This document shows positions 31,505 through 33,366 of a stretch of DNA of 33,366 nt, piece by piece. A program made the translations under genes and the position numbers. The notes under the pieces were generated by a model. It saw nothing but the letters and a program-made list of their open reading frames with translations. It made no database searches and was not told the DNA's origin. Origin of the DNA: an uncultured Sphingomonas sp. (GTDB lineage: Bacteria; Pseudomonadota; Alphaproteobacteria; Sphingomonadales; Sphingomonadaceae); NCBI RefSeq assembly GCF_902806285.1, contig NZ_CADCWA010000010.1, forward strand, positions 1 through 33,366. The letters run 5' to 3'. Every line of letters starts with the position of its first letter. Positions within the stretch are counted from its first letter, which is position 1.

Positions 31505-32790
31505 TGAGCAGCGACGACCTGGTGACCCTTCCCTCCGGCGAGGTGGCGGACGATTTCCGCCAGACCCGCCGCGTCGAGGTCAGCGTGCTGCCCGAAGCCG
31601 GCGACCAGAACGCGGGCGACGAGACCATCCGCAACTACACGATCAACTTCGGCCCGCAGCACCCGGCCGCGCACGGCGTGCTGCGGCTGATCATGGAGCT
31701 CGACGGCGAGATCGTCGAGCGGGTCGATCCGCACGTCGGGCTGCTCCACCGCGGCACCGAGAAGTTCATCGAGTACAAGCCCTACCTCCAGTCGATCCCC
31801 TACTTCGACCGGCTCGATTATTGCTCGCCGATGTGCATGGAGCATAGCTTCGTGCTGGCGATCGAGAAGCTGATGGGCCTCGAGATCCCGCCGCGGGCCC
31901 AGTACATCCGGGTGCTGATGGCGGAACTGACCCGCATCAAGAACCACATGCTGAACCTCGGCAGCCACGTGATGGACGTGGGCGCGATGACGCCCAACCT
32001 GTGGCTGTTCGAGATCCGCGAGGATCTGATGCAGCTCTACGAGCGGGTGTCGGGCGCGCGGATGCACGCCAACTACTTCCGTCCGGGCGGCGTCCGGCAG
32101 GACATCCCGCCCAAGGTGCTGAGCGATATCGGCGAGTTCCTCGACAACCGGCTGAAGCTGTTCGAGGACGCGATCAGCCTGGTCGCGGACAACCGCATCT
32201 TCAAGCAGCGCAACGTCGACATCGCCAAGGTCGCCCGCGAGGACGCGATCGCCTGGGGCTTCTCCGGCCCGATGATCCGCGCGGCGGGCATTCCGTGGGA
32301 CATCCGCAAGTCGCAGCCGTACGAGGTCTACGACCGCATGGACTTCGAGGTGCCGGTGGGCACCAACAGCGACTGCTACGACCGCTTCATGGTCCGGGTC
32401 GAGGAGGTTCGGCAGAGCTGGAAGATCGCGCGCCAGTGCCTGCTGGAGATGCCGGCCGGGCCCACCGCCACCGCCGACCAGAAGGTGTTCCCTCCGCCGC
32501 GGGCGGAGATGAAGACCTCGATGGAGGCGCTGATCCACCACTTCAAGCTGTTCACCGAGGGCTTCCACGTGCCCGCGGGCGAGGTCTATGTCGCGACGGA
32601 AAGCCCCAAGGGCGAGTTCGGCGTGTACCTGGTCGCGGACGGCACGAACAAGCCGTACCGCTGCAAGATCCGGCCGACCGCGTTCAGCCACCTGCAGGCG
32701 ATGGACTTCATGATGAAGGGCCACATGCTGGCCGACGCGACCGCGGTGCTGGGCGCGATGGACATCGTGTTCGGGGAGTGTGACCGGTGA
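31501..32790 (+). CDS. nuoD: NADH-quinone oxidoreductase subunit D
   Basis: 429 aa, the 49-kDa subunit that forms the quinone cavity with NuoB. Marks: [70 protein letters not shown], and the C-terminal [20 protein letters not shown] ending in [10 protein letters not shown]. The N-terminus (1-42) is acidic and variable. ATG 31501 lies within the nuoC stop (ATGA), giving tight coupling. Confidence 0.97.
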   Translation: MMSSDDLVTLPSGEVADDFRQTRRVEVSVLPEAGDQNAGDETIRNYTINFGPQHPAAHGVLRLIMELDGEIVERVDPHVGLLHRGTEKFIEYKPYLQSIPYFDRLDYCSPMCMEHSFVLAIEKLMGLEIPPRAQYIRVLMAELTRIKNHMLNLGSHVMDVGAMTPNLWLFEIREDLMQLYERVSGARMHANYFRPGGVRQDIPPKVLSDIGEFLDNRLKLFEDAISLVADNRIFKQRNVDIAKVAREDAIAWGFSGPMIRAAGIPWDIRKSQPYEVYDRMDFEVPVGTNSDCYDRFMVRVEEVRQSWKIARQCLLEMPAGPTATADQKVFPPPRAEMKTSMEALIHHFKLFTEGFHVPAGEVYVATESPKGEFGVYLVADGTNKPYRCKIRPTAFSHLQAMDFMMKGHMLADATAVLGAMDIVFGECDR

Positions 32791-32805
32791 GGGCACTCTG
32801 GATGT

Positions 32806-32902
32806 ACCCCGGCGAAGGCCGGGGCCCAGGAGCGCCGGCAGGCGCTTTTGCGGCTAGTAATCCCGGCTTGCGCCGGGCCTGGGCCCCGGCCTGCGCCGGG
32901 GC
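32806..32902. repeat. palindromic repeat inside the nuo operon
   Basis: CCCCGGCGAAGGCCGGGGCCCAG at the left faces CTGGGCCCCGGCCTGCGCCGGGG at the right, with inner arms around CTTGCGCCGGG; a dispersed 'CCCCGGCGAAGGCCGGGGCCCAG' type common in Alphaproteobacteria. It occupies most of the 132 bp between nuoD and nuoE, where these genes usually abut. Confidence 0.87.
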
Positions 32903-32922
32903 ACTCGCGACGGAGGTCGCTC

Positions 32923-33366
32923 GTGGCTGAGCGTCATTTCGCCCCGGATCTCCCCGAACTGCGCGAGCGCTGGGGTGCGTTCGCTTGGGATGCCAAGCAT
33001 GCGCCCCGTGCCGCCGAGATCCTCGCCCGCTATCCGGAGGGGCGGAAGGCGTCGGCGGTGATGCCGCTGCTCGACCTCGCGCAGCGGCAGGTCGGGGAGG
33101 AGACGGGCACGCAAGGGTGGCTGCCGATTCCGGTAATCGAGTTCGTCGCGGCCGAGTGCGTGATGCCGGCGATGCGCGCGCTGGAGGTCGCCAGCTTCTA
33201 CACCATGTACAATCTGGTGCCGGTCGGCCGCTACCACATCCAGCTGTGCGGGACGACGCCGTGCATGCTGCGCGGCTCCGACGACGTGCTCGCGGCGTGC
33301 GAGAGCCGCGGGATCAAGAAGGGCTATACGACTGAGGATGGGCTGTTCACGCTGACGGAGGGTCAG
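32923..33366 (+). CDS. nuoE: NADH-quinone oxidoreductase subunit E (partial)
   Basis: First 148 codons; the gene continues beyond the right edge (family usual length about 160-230). The thioredoxin-like 24-kDa subunit holds the N1a [2Fe-2S] cluster. Visible: [51 protein letters not shown] and the first cluster pair, Cys109 and Cys114 in [11 protein letters not shown]. The second pair would lie outside the window. GTG 32923 was chosen because GGAGG lies 6 bases upstream. It is separated from nuoD by a palindromic repeat but clearly belongs to the same operon. Confidence 0.95.
   Translation, partial: MAERHFAPDLPELRERWGAFAWDAKHAPRAAEILARYPEGRKASAVMPLLDLAQRQVGEETGTQGWLPIPVIEFVAAECVMPAMRALEVASFYTMYNLVPVGRYHIQLCGTTPCMLRGSDDVLAACESRGIKKGYTTEDGLFTLTEGQ

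Overview
The window reads as the chromosome of a sphingomonad (Alphaproteobacteria, Sphingomonas-like). The DNA is very GC-rich and codons end in G or C. Gene order and families fit this group: zapA next to a 5-formyl-THF cyclo-ligase with a structured RNA between them, a DUF2842 membrane protein, a nuoABCDE operon whose nuoC has a long charged tail, a class I fructose-bisphosphate aldolase behind tkt-gap-pgk, and several families of palindromic intergenic repeats. The taxonomic call is inference from recognised protein families; no rRNA is present.

Layout. 1-2.5 kb (minus): the start of a secreted protein, a membrane-anchored LuxR-type HTH/DUF2807 protein flanked by an 18-bp direct repeat, and an MscS channel. 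2.6-6.2 kb: topoisomerase IB divergent from a DJ-1/PfpI protein, then an S24 (LexA/CI-like) repressor divergent from a coupled pair of small genes, then two short conserved-looking genes. 6.2-10 kb: an APC amino-acid permease, a GT-C membrane glycosyltransferase, and a GT2-GtrA gene that has lost its N-terminal catalytic half. 10-12.3 kb: glnA, then a scar in which the 3' ends of mntR and mntH are fused back to back after loss of everything between them. 12.3-16 kb: a DUF962 protein, an AI-2E family transporter, tRNA-Asp, a J-domain membrane protein and a SleB-type cell-wall hydrolase overlapping tail to tail. 16-17.5 kb (minus): a 57-aa coiled-coil protein, zapA, a candidate 6S RNA, 5-formyl-THF cyclo-ligase and DUF2842.

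17.6-24.2 kb is a plus-strand block: transketolase, GAPDH, phosphoglycerate kinase and class I aldolase, mostly joined by 4-base ATGA overlaps. It continues across a palindromic repeat into a SAM methyltransferase and ThiE. 24.2-27.8 kb holds a Gly-rich hydrophilic protein, a HAD phosphatase and a DUF72 protein (minus), then an L,D-transpeptidase and an M23 endopeptidase (plus), both for peptidoglycan. 28-29.6 kb: elongation factor P and an inositol-monophosphatase-family protein, each preceded by a palindromic repeat. 29.65 kb to the end: nuoA-B-C-D and the first 148 codons of nuoE, encoding the peripheral arm of respiratory complex I, with a repeat inserted between nuoD and nuoE.

Most of the window is ordinary core metabolism. 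The unusual parts are the rearranged surroundings of glnA (a truncated gene on each side), the HTH-TM-DUF2807 architecture, the repressor locus with palindromes over its own start region, and repeats that touch coding starts and stops. I found no CRISPR array, prophage, transposase or clearly new multi-gene system.
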